From NCBI GenBank assembly GCA_902539445.1, contig CACBIY010000001.1:209903-273902 (forward strand): 64,000 bases of DNA, given 5' to 3'. The notes under the pieces are model-generated. The model did no database searches. It saw only the letters and a program-made list of their open reading frames with translations, and was not told where the DNA came from. Position numbers and translations under genes: made by a program. Shown piece by piece: positions 12,494 through 19,279 of the stretch (position 1 is its first letter; each line of letters opens with the position of its first letter). The stretch is from an uncultured Pelagibacteraceae bacterium. Its GTDB lineage: Bacteria > Pseudomonadota > Alphaproteobacteria > Pelagibacterales > Pelagibacteraceae.

Positions 12494-13609
12494 TTAATTT
12501 GTCACTTTCTTTTTTTGCAATTCAGGTAAAGGTAAGTAAGGTACTACACCTGAGCCTGCATTTTTTTCAATAATTACTTTATCAATATCAGCTAAAACTT
12601 TTTCCATTGTTTCTAAATACATTCTTTCTTGAGTTACAGATTTAGCATTTTTATATTCGTTATAGATTGCTAAGAACCTGCTGGCTTCACCCTCAGCTTT
12701 TGCAACAACTTCTTTCTTATACGCTTCAGCTGCTTGTAAAATTTTTTCCGCTTCCCCTCGAGCTCTTGGGATAACATCGTTCGCATAAGCTTCAGCCTCA
12801 TTCTTTGATCTTTCCATATCAGCTCTCGCAGCCTGTACATCTCTAAATGCATCAATTACCTGATCAGGTGGGTCTGCTTTTTGTGTTTGAACTTGTGTTA
12901 TCTGAATACCACTAGTGTATTCATCTAAAATCTTTTGAATGATTTCTTGTGTATCTGTCTCTATTACTGATCTACCTTCGGTTAAAATTGGTTGAATATC
13001 TGATCTTGCTATTACTTCTCTCATAGCAGTTTCTGCTGCTGCTTTAACTGTGCCTTCTGGATCTTGTATTTTAAATAAAAAATTACCTGCATCTTTAATT
13101 ACCCAGAAAACTGAAAAATCTATGTTAACAATATTTTCATCCCCTGTTAGCATCAAACTTTCTTGGGGTACATCTGCTACTCCACCTTGTGACGTAAACC
13201 CACTATCTCTCTCAGATCTAAAACCAATATCAATTCTATTAACTTTTGTAACTTTTGGAGTAAGAACAGACTCAACTGGAAAAGGAATATGATAATTTAA
13301 TCCTGGCTGAGTTGTTTTCACAAATTTACCAAATCTTAACACTACTCCTTGTTCATCTGGTAGAACTCTATAAAGACCACTTGCTAACCAAACAAATCCT
13401 AAAATAATTAAAACTAAAATTACCTGCTTACCTCCTGAAGAACTGCCTCCTGGTAAAAATTTTTTAATTTTTTCTTGAAATTCTCTAATGATTTTATCTA
13501 TATCTGGTGGAGTTGGACCTCGACCGGAACCATTACCGCTTCCGCCACCGCTTCCTCCTGGGGGTGTTCCCCAAGGACTTCCACCACCTCGTCTGAAATC
13601 ATCTGCCAT
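12494..13609 (-). CDS. hflK: HflK, SPFH/band-7 membrane protein
   Basis: SPFH-family subunit of the HflKC-FtsH complex. At 371 aa it has the typical Gly/Pro/Ser-rich N-terminal tail (about 1-35), a membrane helix (about 62-82), the SPFH domain opening with LPDEQGVVLRFGKFV, and a long Ala/Glu-rich helix (QAARADMERSKNEAEAYAND). It is the first gene of the long minus-strand block and is divergent from mrp across 51 bp. Confidence 0.97.
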   Translation of the reverse strand: MADDFRRGGGSPWGTPPGGSGGGSGNGSGRGPTPPDIDKIIREFQEKIKKFLPGGSSSGGKQVILVLIILGFVWLASGLYRVLPDEQGVVLRFGKFVKTTQPGLNYHIPFPVESVLTPKVTKVNRIDIGFRSERDSGFTSQGGVADVPQESLMLTGDENIVNIDFSVFWVIKDAGNFLFKIQDPEGTVKAAAETAMREVIARSDIQPILTEGRSVIETDTQEIIQKILDEYTSGIQITQVQTQKADPPDQVIDAFRDVQAARADMERSKNEAEAYANDVIPRARGEAEKILQAAEAYKKEVVAKAEGEASRFLAIYNEYKNAKSVTQERMYLETMEKVLADIDKVIIEKNAGSGVVPYLPLPELQKKKVTN

Positions 13610-13618
13610 ACGGCAATC

Positions 13619-13646
13619 TATATAATGTCTTTATGAGGAAAAACAA
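13619..13646 (-). promoter_or_regulatory. Possible promoter for hflK
   Basis: In the 51-bp hflK-mrp gap the minus strand reads TTGTTT, a 16-bp spacer and TATATA, about 10 bp before the hflK ATG. The plus strand has TATAAT at 13621-13626, overlapping the same bases and pointing at mrp, so the two divergent -10 elements may share DNA. Found by eye. Confidence 0.3.
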
Positions 13647-13660
13647 GTTAAGATCCTGTA

Positions 13661-14485
13661 ATGCCAAAGGAAAAACCAGAATTAAGTGACGCAATGAGAG
13701 CCAGAATGGGTAGAAAATTGCCTGAAAAAAATCCAATTAAAGGTACAAAATTTACAATTGCAATCTCTAGCGCGAAAGGGGGTGTTGGAAAATCCACTTT
13801 TGCAACAAACTTTGCTTTAGCTCTTAAAAAAGTTGGTTGTAAAGTTGGTTTATTAGATGCAGACATTTATGGTCCATCTATACCTAAAATGATGGGAATT
13901 AATGAAAAACCAAAAAGTGACGGAGAAAAATTAGAACCTATAAATAAATACGATATTCAATGTATGTCCATTGGTTTTCTTACTGATCAGCAAACTCCTA
14001 TGATTTGGCGGGGACCAATGGTGACTAGCGCTATTAGAACTTTTACACAAAAAGTTAATTGGAGAGACTTAGATTTTATAATTATTGATATGCCTCCAGG
14101 AACTGGAGACACTCAGCTTACTTTTTCCCAAGAAATTAAGATGGATGGTACGATTATAGTTTCAACTCCACAGGAAGTTGCTTTATTGGACGTAAAAAGA
14201 GGAATAAAAATGTTTGATAAACTAGGAGTTAAAATTTTAGGCTTGGTAGATAATATGAGTTACTTTGTTGGAGATGATAATAAAAAATATAATATTTTTG
14301 GAGAGGGTGGAGTTAAAAACACCGCAGAAGAATTTAATAAAGAATTTTTAGGGGAGATTCCAATTAATCCTGAAGTTGGAAAGTCAGGTGACAAAGGTAA
14401 ACCTATTGTTGAGGAAGATCAAAGTAATGAAATATCAAAAATTTATATTAATTTTGCAAACAAAATTAAATCAACTTATCTTTAA
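13661..14485 (+). CDS. mrp: Mrp/ApbC-type P-loop ATPase, iron-sulfur cluster carrier family
   Basis: MinD-like ATPase of the Mrp/NBP35 family, implicated in handing Fe-S clusters to apoproteins. At 274 aa it has the deviant Walker [22 protein letters not shown], Walker [14 protein letters not shown] and GLVDNMSYF. Two features matter. It has no N-terminal MIP18/DUF59 domain. The CPxC cysteines that normally follow MSYF are replaced by VGDDNKKY, so the usual bridging-cluster ligands are missing. Loss of this motif occurs in other alphaproteobacterial Mrps as far as I recall. Its 3' end overlaps thyX tail to tail by 20 bp. Confidence 0.92.
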   Translation: MPKEKPELSDAMRARMGRKLPEKNPIKGTKFTIAISSAKGGVGKSTFATNFALALKKVGCKVGLLDADIYGPSIPKMMGINEKPKSDGEKLEPINKYDIQCMSIGFLTDQQTPMIWRGPMVTSAIRTFTQKVNWRDLDFIIIDMPPGTGDTQLTFSQEIKMDGTIIVSTPQEVALLDVKRGIKMFDKLGVKILGLVDNMSYFVGDDNKKYNIFGEGGVKNTAEEFNKEFLGEIPINPEVGKSGDKGKPIVEEDQSNEISKIYINFANKIKSTYL

Positions 14486-15413
14486 GATCAAAAGCCTCCA
14501 TAAGTTCATTCCATTCTCTCTTAGATAAACCAGAGTCTTCCATAGAAATATTTTCACCTTTGATAAGTTTTTGAATAATAATTTTCCCTTTTGCCGAAAC
14601 TTCAGTTCCTCCAACTCTATAATCCATAAAGGCCTCATAAGTTATTGGAACCCATTTTTTTAACGTATCTAGCATTATATCTGCATAAACTCTAATTTCA
14701 TACTGGGCGTGATGATCTGCTCTCAATCTCAAAAAATTCATAAGATTTAACAAATCTGTTTTCCAATACCATTGAGTATATGTGTTTAAAGTTAAGTTCA
14801 TTCTTGCGAGTTCTCTTGCTAAACCTTTTTTATTTTCATCAATCGTAGATCCATCATATCTTTCATTGAGCATCGATTCGTAATTTGCATATGTTCTTTC
14901 AGCATCATTTTTTAAAAGTTCTAAAACTTCATTTGCTTGTTCACCTTCGAGAACATCTCCTCTACCTTGTCTATTAGATGTCGATTGAGCTGCAAGATTT
15001 TCTTTTGATGGTAAGTAAAATTCTTTATCTAAAATTGAATATCTTGCAGAGTATTCATTTACATTCGCAGTCCTATGTCTAATCCATTGTCGAGCGATAA
15101 AAATTGGTAGCTTAATATGATATTTAATTTCACACATCTCGAATGGAGTGCTATGCCAATGACGCATTAAGTATTTTATCAAGCCAGCGTCTGTGGAGAC
15201 TTGTTTAGTACCCTTGCCGTAAGAAACTCTAGCTGACTGAACGATTGAAGTGTCATCTCCCATATAATCAACAACTCTTACAAAACCATGGTCAAGGGCA
15301 GGCAATGCTTCATAAAGAATTTTTTCTAATTCAGGTGAAGTAACTCTTTTTGTTGAATTGCTTTGTGATTGCTGATTTTTTATATCTTCTTGTTGTTCTT
15401 TAGTTAATTTCAT
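14466..15413 (-). CDS. thyX: Flavin-dependent thymidylate synthase
   Basis: Makes dTMP from dUMP using methylene-THF, FAD and NADPH, replacing ThyA. The diagnostic ThyX motif [15 protein letters not shown] is intact, as are the dUMP/FAD contacts HHAQYEIR and RQWIRHR. I chose the ATG at 15413 (MKLTKEQQ), giving 315 aa. The longer in-frame reading to 15536 would translate the opposite strand of the tmRNA acceptor piece and is not conserved protein. The gene is divergent from ssrA. No clear Shine-Dalgarno is seen at the chosen start. Confidence 0.96.
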   Translation of the reverse strand: MKLTKEQQEDIKNQQSQSNSTKRVTSPELEKILYEALPALDHGFVRVVDYMGDDTSIVQSARVSYGKGTKQVSTDAGLIKYLMRHWHSTPFEMCEIKYHIKLPIFIARQWIRHRTANVNEYSARYSILDKEFYLPSKENLAAQSTSNRQGRGDVLEGEQANEVLELLKNDAERTYANYESMLNERYDGSTIDENKKGLARELARMNLTLNTYTQWYWKTDLLNLMNFLRLRADHHAQYEIRVYADIMLDTLKKWVPITYEAFMDYRVGGTEVSAKGKIIIQKLIKGENISMEDSGLSKREWNELMEAFDLKDKLI

Positions 15414-15421
15414 GAATGTTA

Positions 15422-15449
15422 TTGAATCTCTTGAATTTCCTTTTATATT
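15422..15449 (+). promoter_or_regulatory. Probable ssrA promoter
   Basis: TTGAAT, a 16-bp spacer and TATATT on the plus strand predict transcription from about 15456. That start lies just before the AGTTGG/CCAACT hairpin that would open the tmRNA acceptor piece. It sits in the thyX-ssrA gap, where an ssrA promoter is expected. Confidence 0.45.
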
Positions 15450-15455
15450 AATAAA

Positions 15456-15714
15456 GTTGGATTTCCAACTATGACGATAAACGAATTTCGTAATAACCAT
15501 TGCGGACGTGGGGGCAGTACCCACCACCTCCACCATTTACAACTTATGGGGGTGAACTAGATTCGACGAGTGACTAAAGGCTATTCTTTCGTTCGGAATT
15601 GTTCCTCCGTAACGGGCTAATTTATAATTGCTAACGAAAGTTACGCACTTGCTGCTTAATTAACTTAGTTAATTAGGTAAACGGGGTTTGGGGCACCTGG
15701 CAACAGAACGCCCC
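15456..15714 (+). ncRNA. ssrA: Permuted two-piece tmRNA (acceptor piece, spacer, coding piece)
   Basis: Rescues stalled ribosomes. The gene is circularly permuted as in other alphaproteobacteria. The acceptor piece comes first (about 15456-15534), with T-arm GTGGG-GGCAGTA-CCCAC and 3' end CACCTCC-A-CCA. A 13-nt spacer (15535-15547) follows, then the coding piece from 15548. Its first bases GGGGGTG pair fully with CACCTCC, including the G3-U70 pair that marks alanine tRNAs, and AACTAGATTCGACG matches the conserved tmRNA D-like region. The tag frame starts at GCT 15630 and encodes ANESYALAA, then TAA (15657). A TAATTAAC/GTTAATTA hairpin follows the stop, and the RNA ends in a GGGGC...GCCCC stem at 15714. 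The exact 5' end is approximate. Confidence 0.93.
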
Positions 15715-15715
15715 T
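15690..15715 (+). repeat. Left att-like direct repeat (3' end of ssrA)
   Basis: This 26-bp stretch begins GGGGCACCTGGCAACAG and ends GCCCCT. It is the last stem-loop of the tmRNA and recurs exactly at 18826-18851; with one mismatch the match extends 4 bp further upstream. Integration into the 3' end of ssrA with regeneration of that end would produce exactly this pair. Confidence 0.8.
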
Positions 15716-15770
15716 TCCTATTTTAAAATAAGTTTTGATTATCAACGTTAATTTAAAAATACAACCGACT

Positions 15771-15789
15771 GACTCGTCCTGTACTCGTC
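15771..15789 (+). repeat. Left arm-type repeat of the ssrA island
   Basis: GACTCGTCCTGTACTCGTC: two ACTCGTC units with an 11-bp period, about 56 bp inside the left boundary repeat. It matches 18748-18766 at 18 of 19 positions in the same orientation. A single inverted CGACTCGT copy lies at 17253-17260 inside the island. Accessory (arm) sites for an integrase or excisionase are the likeliest role. Confidence 0.6.
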
Positions 15790-15790
15790 A

Positions 15791-16264
15791 TTAAAATTTT
15801 TTTTTAGTTTTTTCACATTGATAGAATCTAGTTAATTTGAAGCCGCCATCTTCGGGTTTTTTTCTTGCCCAAGCGTTTGTTGGTTCAGTGATAATCTTTA
15901 ATTCTCCTGAAATTCTATCTAATCTTGCTGTGTAGTGAAATATATCCTCATTTTTTTTAGCACCTAAACCCTCAAACGATACCCTGTCTTCATAAAAATT
16001 TATACTTTTAAAATAGTTTGGAAAAATAATTGATGAGGTAATAAAAATTCTTTTATCGAAGTCTAAAATCAATTTTTCTTGTTCCAAATATGTTGCATCC
16101 ACCTTATTGAGCGGAACTTGACGTTCATCATTAACAAAATTTTTTTTTATAAAATATTTAGTTAGATTGCATGTTAATATTGTCTCTATAGAAAATGCGT
16201 TATTTATGAAAAAAAGGTTATTAAAAAATAAAATGAGAACTGTAATCTTTAAAGATTTTTTCAT
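15791..16264 (-). CDS. Secreted hypothetical protein (island gene)
   Basis: I do not recognise this 157-aa protein. It begins with a clear Sec signal peptide (MKKSLK, then a hydrophobic stretch to about residue 25, cleavage near NAFS-IE) and has no later membrane segment, so it is probably periplasmic. The mature part has two widely separated Cys residues (near the start and near the C-terminus) that could form a disulfide, and is rich in beta-type alternation. It starts directly after the stop of the DUF4268-like gene, which suggests co-expression, and its stop abuts the left arm repeat of the island. Confidence 0.6.
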   Translation of the reverse strand: MKKSLKITVLILFFNNLFFINNAFSIETILTCNLTKYFIKKNFVNDERQVPLNKVDATYLEQEKLILDFDKRIFITSSIIFPNYFKSINFYEDRVSFEGLGAKKNEDIFHYTARLDRISGELKIITEPTNAWARKKPEDGGFKLTRFYQCEKTKKKF

Positions 16265-17221
16265 TTAATCTAAAGTCTTAAGTTTTGATGAGAAAACATT
16301 ATGGAATTTCTCAAGTTTTTCAATTGACCAATCAATATACTCGCTCCACTTTGACTCATCGTATAAATCACAGTTTTCTTTGTATAGTTTTATTCTTGAT
16401 GCTGACCTATTTGGTAAAGGTTGCCAACTTAACTTAACATCAAGTTTGCTCTCAATTTCTGATTTATCCTTCTCTAATTCTTCAAATATGGATTTGTCAT
16501 TTATTATATAAATTTCTATACCTAATAACTCTGTTTTTGTATTAAAGGTTAAATTTAAATTTACTCCACTTTTACCAACAGAAAATGTATGCCAGTGTTT
16601 TGCCGTAGGTTTTTGTGGCTTAACAGGACTATCTTCTTTCTCATCAATTTTTTGATTTAAAGTAGTCCAAAACTTCATCTGAAGTAGTTTAGTCTCTCCA
16701 AGGTCTTCATTTTGAATTTTTGATTTTGCAGTGGATACACTTTTTGACCAATTATTTGGTTTACTTACTATTTTAAAATTAGGCGCAATATTTGAGTCTC
16801 CTATTTTATATAATTCTACTATTATTCCAAAAAAGTTATAGTTCTCACCAGTAATATCATTTAACCAATCTAAAGTCGCTCTATGCTCATCATTAAACTC
16901 TGAAGCAATCCAAATAATTGTAACCGCTTTTAAACCAGTCGCATAAGTCAAAAGTTGGCCCAAATGTTTATGATCGGTTTTCTCAAGTTGGTTTTCTATT
17001 AACACCATATTATTAGATGCATAATCTTTGCATAAGATGTCTGCTCTAAAAGGCCCAACATCTTTCTCTTGAGCCTCGACTACTAAATCCATACCGATAG
17101 TCGAGCTTAATAAATCCATGTTTTCTTCTTTAGCTAACCATGGTGTGAAATGCATATCCTCTTTCTCCCAAATATCTCTGAGCTCAACTTTTTCCAATCT
17201 GCCTAATTTTTCTACTGACAT
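16265..17221 (-). CDS. DUF4268-type protein with PD-(D/E)XK nuclease-like N-terminal domain
   Basis: 318 aa. The N-terminal half fits the restriction-endonuclease-like fold: GPFRADILCKD supplies the Asp, MVLIENQLEKTDHKHLGQLLTYA supplies the Glu-x-Gln of a QxxxY-type variant and a conserved helix, and VTIIWIASEF follows. The C-terminal part (about 205-318), with KHWHTFSVGKSGVNLNL and later IDWSIEKLEKFHNVFSS, resembles DUF4268. Proteins of this type occur in defence and mobile islands. Whether this one cuts DNA is not known, and no methyltransferase partner is present. It sits between the other two island genes on the same strand. Confidence 0.7.
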   Translation of the reverse strand: MSVEKLGRLEKVELRDIWEKEDMHFTPWLAKEENMDLLSSTIGMDLVVEAQEKDVGPFRADILCKDYASNNMVLIENQLEKTDHKHLGQLLTYATGLKAVTIIWIASEFNDEHRATLDWLNDITGENYNFFGIIVELYKIGDSNIAPNFKIVSKPNNWSKSVSTAKSKIQNEDLGETKLLQMKFWTTLNQKIDEKEDSPVKPQKPTAKHWHTFSVGKSGVNLNLTFNTKTELLGIEIYIINDKSIFEELEKDKSEIESKLDVKLSWQPLPNRSASRIKLYKENCDLYDESKWSEYIDWSIEKLEKFHNVFSSKLKTLD

Positions 17222-17280
17222 GACTAAAAGTTATCAAATACAATAATCTATTACGAGTCGTTTTTGGCGTTATATTAGTG

Positions 17281-18705
17281 TTATTTAATATAAATTCTTT
17301 TAATATTTATCGAGTAAACTTTTTTTTCATTTTTGATAATATAATTTTTTAATTTCAAAATGTTTTTATTGTTAATTTTAACATCATAAGGCCATTCAAT
17401 AAAACTGACTTTATTTTTAAGACATTTTTCTTCTTTTTTTTTATCATCTATTTGCCTTTTCTTAAAAGCCTCCACACCTCCAAAAAAAGATGTAGGGGAA
17501 TAATGTTGAAAACCGTGATATTCAATTGCAACTTTAAAATTCTTAATAAATATATCTATTCTCTTTGGTTTAATCCATTTTGGTGAATATTCTTTTTCAA
17601 TATTTGGAAAGTATTTTTTAAGTCTATTGAATAAATCTGTTTGACTAGTCCATCCCTCCCCAACCTTTGGCATATTATTTTTTGTTCTAAAGTTATTTTC
17701 AGCAATTCTTAAAACCGTATCCCTAAATTTAGAATCCTCATAACAATGATGAAAAGAAACATTTTTTCTTTTAAAAATTTTATCTAGTTCAATCGAAATT
17801 TTTTTAATATTTTGTTTTCCAAAATCTGTCAGATATGGTTGATTATAGAATACCAGGTCTTCTGATGTTGTTAAGAGATAAACGATAATTGTAATTTTTT
17901 GTCCATGTGGTGGAGATAAATATACAGCGCCAAGTTTCATATAGGCGTGTTTATTTATTAAGTCTTGATAATATTTATAAAGCTCCTTCCCAATTGGTTT
18001 TATAACGTTATCGACAAAATGTTTAAAAGGTGGTGGTTCTTCCCCTCGAGAAATTAAATCCTGAAAATAATCGTCGTATGATTTTAGCTTTTGATGAAAT
18101 TTCCAATTTTCAGGCCTAAATCTAATACTGTAAGCCTTAGCTATTTTCTTACTATATCCATAAGAATGTTCAAAATATTTTTTTTCATTATTCTTAGCTT
18201 GATATTTTATTCTGTCAGCTTTCTTTGCGTACCCATTTAGACCTGATATTATGACATCACTAATTGGTTCTTTTGTGTAATTAATTATTTCTAATAATAA
18301 TTTTGCAATTTTTGTATTTTCAATCTTATTGTTTTTAATATCGGCTATGTTGTATTCTGTGAGTCTTGGAACTATTGGATTAGACCAAATCTCATTTATA
18401 TAACCATATTTTCGATTATTAGGTTTGGGTATTTTGATCCCTAAATCTTTATACTTTTGTTCATATTTAATTTGAGATGTACTTTTTTCTCTTTTAACTC
18501 TTTTATAGGGCTTTTGATCACTAACTTGTTTAGTTATTTTTGTTTTTTTTTGCTCATAATTATCACTAAAAGATATTTTATCTTGTTTGTTTTTTAAGAA
18601 GAAATGAAAAATCTTTTTTAAATAAATAAAGATATTAACAACTAAAGCATAGAAAATAAAAATTAAGATTAAAGTAACAACAAATTTAGATATTAATTCC
18701 ATCAT
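17281..18705 (-). CDS. Membrane-anchored protein with C-terminal Vsr/DUF559-like endonuclease domain
   Basis: 474 aa. One N-terminal membrane helix (about 5-30) is followed by a basic linker and a middle region I do not recognise (about 80-350). The C-terminal segment (about 375-450) reads as a very-short-patch-repair/DUF559 type nuclease: YSPKWIKPKRIDIFI gives the Asp, VAIEYHGFQHY gives Glu and the QHY signature, then KKRQIDDKKKEEKC and a hydrophobic strand ending in EWPYD. Membrane tethering of such a nuclease is unusual and suggests action on DNA at the envelope, for example incoming phage DNA. That role is inference. Confidence 0.65.
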   Translation of the reverse strand: MMELISKFVVTLILIFIFYALVVNIFIYLKKIFHFFLKNKQDKISFSDNYEQKKTKITKQVSDQKPYKRVKREKSTSQIKYEQKYKDLGIKIPKPNNRKYGYINEIWSNPIVPRLTEYNIADIKNNKIENTKIAKLLLEIINYTKEPISDVIISGLNGYAKKADRIKYQAKNNEKKYFEHSYGYSKKIAKAYSIRFRPENWKFHQKLKSYDDYFQDLISRGEEPPPFKHFVDNVIKPIGKELYKYYQDLINKHAYMKLGAVYLSPPHGQKITIIVYLLTTSEDLVFYNQPYLTDFGKQNIKKISIELDKIFKRKNVSFHHCYEDSKFRDTVLRIAENNFRTKNNMPKVGEGWTSQTDLFNRLKKYFPNIEKEYSPKWIKPKRIDIFIKNFKVAIEYHGFQHYSPTSFFGGVEAFKKRQIDDKKKEEKCLKNKVSFIEWPYDVKINNKNILKLKNYIIKNEKKVYSINIKRIYIK

Positions 18706-18747
18706 TAAAAGATTACCAAATCCTATTATTGATGACGACTTGATTTT

Positions 18748-18766
18748 GACTCGTCCTCTACTCGTC
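18748..18766 (+). repeat. Right arm-type repeat of the ssrA island
   Basis: GACTCGTCCTCTACTCGTC, the same paired ACTCGTC element as at 15771-15789 with one substitution, about 59 bp inside the right boundary repeat. Both copies have the same orientation and nearly the same distance to their boundary core. Confidence 0.6.
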
Positions 18767-18825
18767 CTGATACGTAAAATTTACGTGTTTTTGTAAAAAT
18801 AATTGACTATAATCAAACAAAGTTC

Positions 18826-18851
18826 GGGGCACCTGGCAACAGAACGCCCCT
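18826..18851 (+). repeat. Right att-like repeat, displaced ssrA 3' end
   Basis: Exact 26-bp copy of the tmRNA terminal stem-loop (15690-15715) without any other tmRNA sequence: upstream there is no tag frame or T-arm. It is most simply the original ssrA end pushed away by insertion. The MazG-like gene's stop codon lies 4 bp beyond it. Confidence 0.8.
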
Positions 18852-18854
18852 GCA

Positions 18855-19226
18855 CTATTTAATAAATTTTCTTAAATCTGGCTTAAAATAATTAGGACCC
18901 TTCATTACTTTGCCTTTGTCATTATAAATGGGTTTACCATTATTATCTAATTTACTCATATTTGAGTTTTGAACTTCTTCAAAACATTCATCAAGATTAA
19001 TGCCAAATGCATGCCCTGCACCATACGTTACATAAAGAATATCCGTTAGTGCATCAGCTACCTCTACCAAATCTTTTTTATTAATTGCTTCTATTAATTC
19101 ATCAAGTTCCTCTTTAATAAGACTTACTCTTAATGCATTGATCTTTTCACTACTAAATGATGAACTTTGTTTTACGTTCTGGCCAAAAGTTTTCATGAAA
19201 ACGCCAACTTTTTCAAAATTTGTCAT
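18855..19226 (-). CDS. MazG/HisE-superfamily nucleotide pyrophosphohydrolase
   Basis: 123-aa all-alpha NTP-PPase. The metal-binding motif is present as KEELDELIEA followed by LVEVADALTDILYVTYG (EExxE and ExxD), as in phosphoribosyl-ATP or dNTP pyrophosphohydrolases of the MazG type. The C-terminus carries the pattern NMSKLDNNGKP...GKVMKGPNYFKPDL seen in the PRA-PH-like family that is not part of histidine synthesis. The likely role is removal of non-canonical or excess nucleotides; the substrate cannot be read from sequence. It is divergent from fumC across 53 bp and lies just outside the ssrA island. Confidence 0.85.
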   Translation of the reverse strand: MTNFEKVGVFMKTFGQNVKQSSSFSSEKINALRVSLIKEELDELIEAINKKDLVEVADALTDILYVTYGAGHAFGINLDECFEEVQNSNMSKLDNNGKPIYNDKGKVMKGPNYFKPDLRKFIK

Positions 19227-19279
19227 TTTGCTCCTGTTAGTTATCTATTTTTTAATATATAAATCTAAATAAAGTATCA

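Larger units (their letters stand above)
15716..18851. mobile_element. Small genomic island inserted at the 3' end of ssrA, integrase-less
   Basis: About 3.1 kb bounded by exact 26-bp copies of the tmRNA 3' end. Just inside each boundary is an almost identical 19-bp element with two ACTCGTC copies 11 bp apart. The cargo is three minus-strand genes with no housekeeping role: a secreted protein and two different nuclease-fold proteins. No integrase or transposase is present, so it is either a decayed island or one mobilised by an enzyme encoded elsewhere. ssrA is a well-known attachment site for tyrosine-recombinase islands. Confidence 0.75.

Noticed and set aside
15414..15536. N-terminal extension of thyX (41 extra codons)
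   Set aside because: It is the reverse strand of the tmRNA acceptor piece; conserved ThyX sequence begins after the ATG at 15413.
15715..15732. Intrinsic terminator after ssrA (TATTTTAAAATA palindrome)
   Set aside because: AT-only, no loop and no following T-tract on the plus strand; too weak to call.
18826..18851. Second tmRNA gene or independent terminator
   Set aside because: Only the last 26-30 bp match ssrA; there is no tag frame, acceptor or D-like region, so it is a displaced end rather than a gene.
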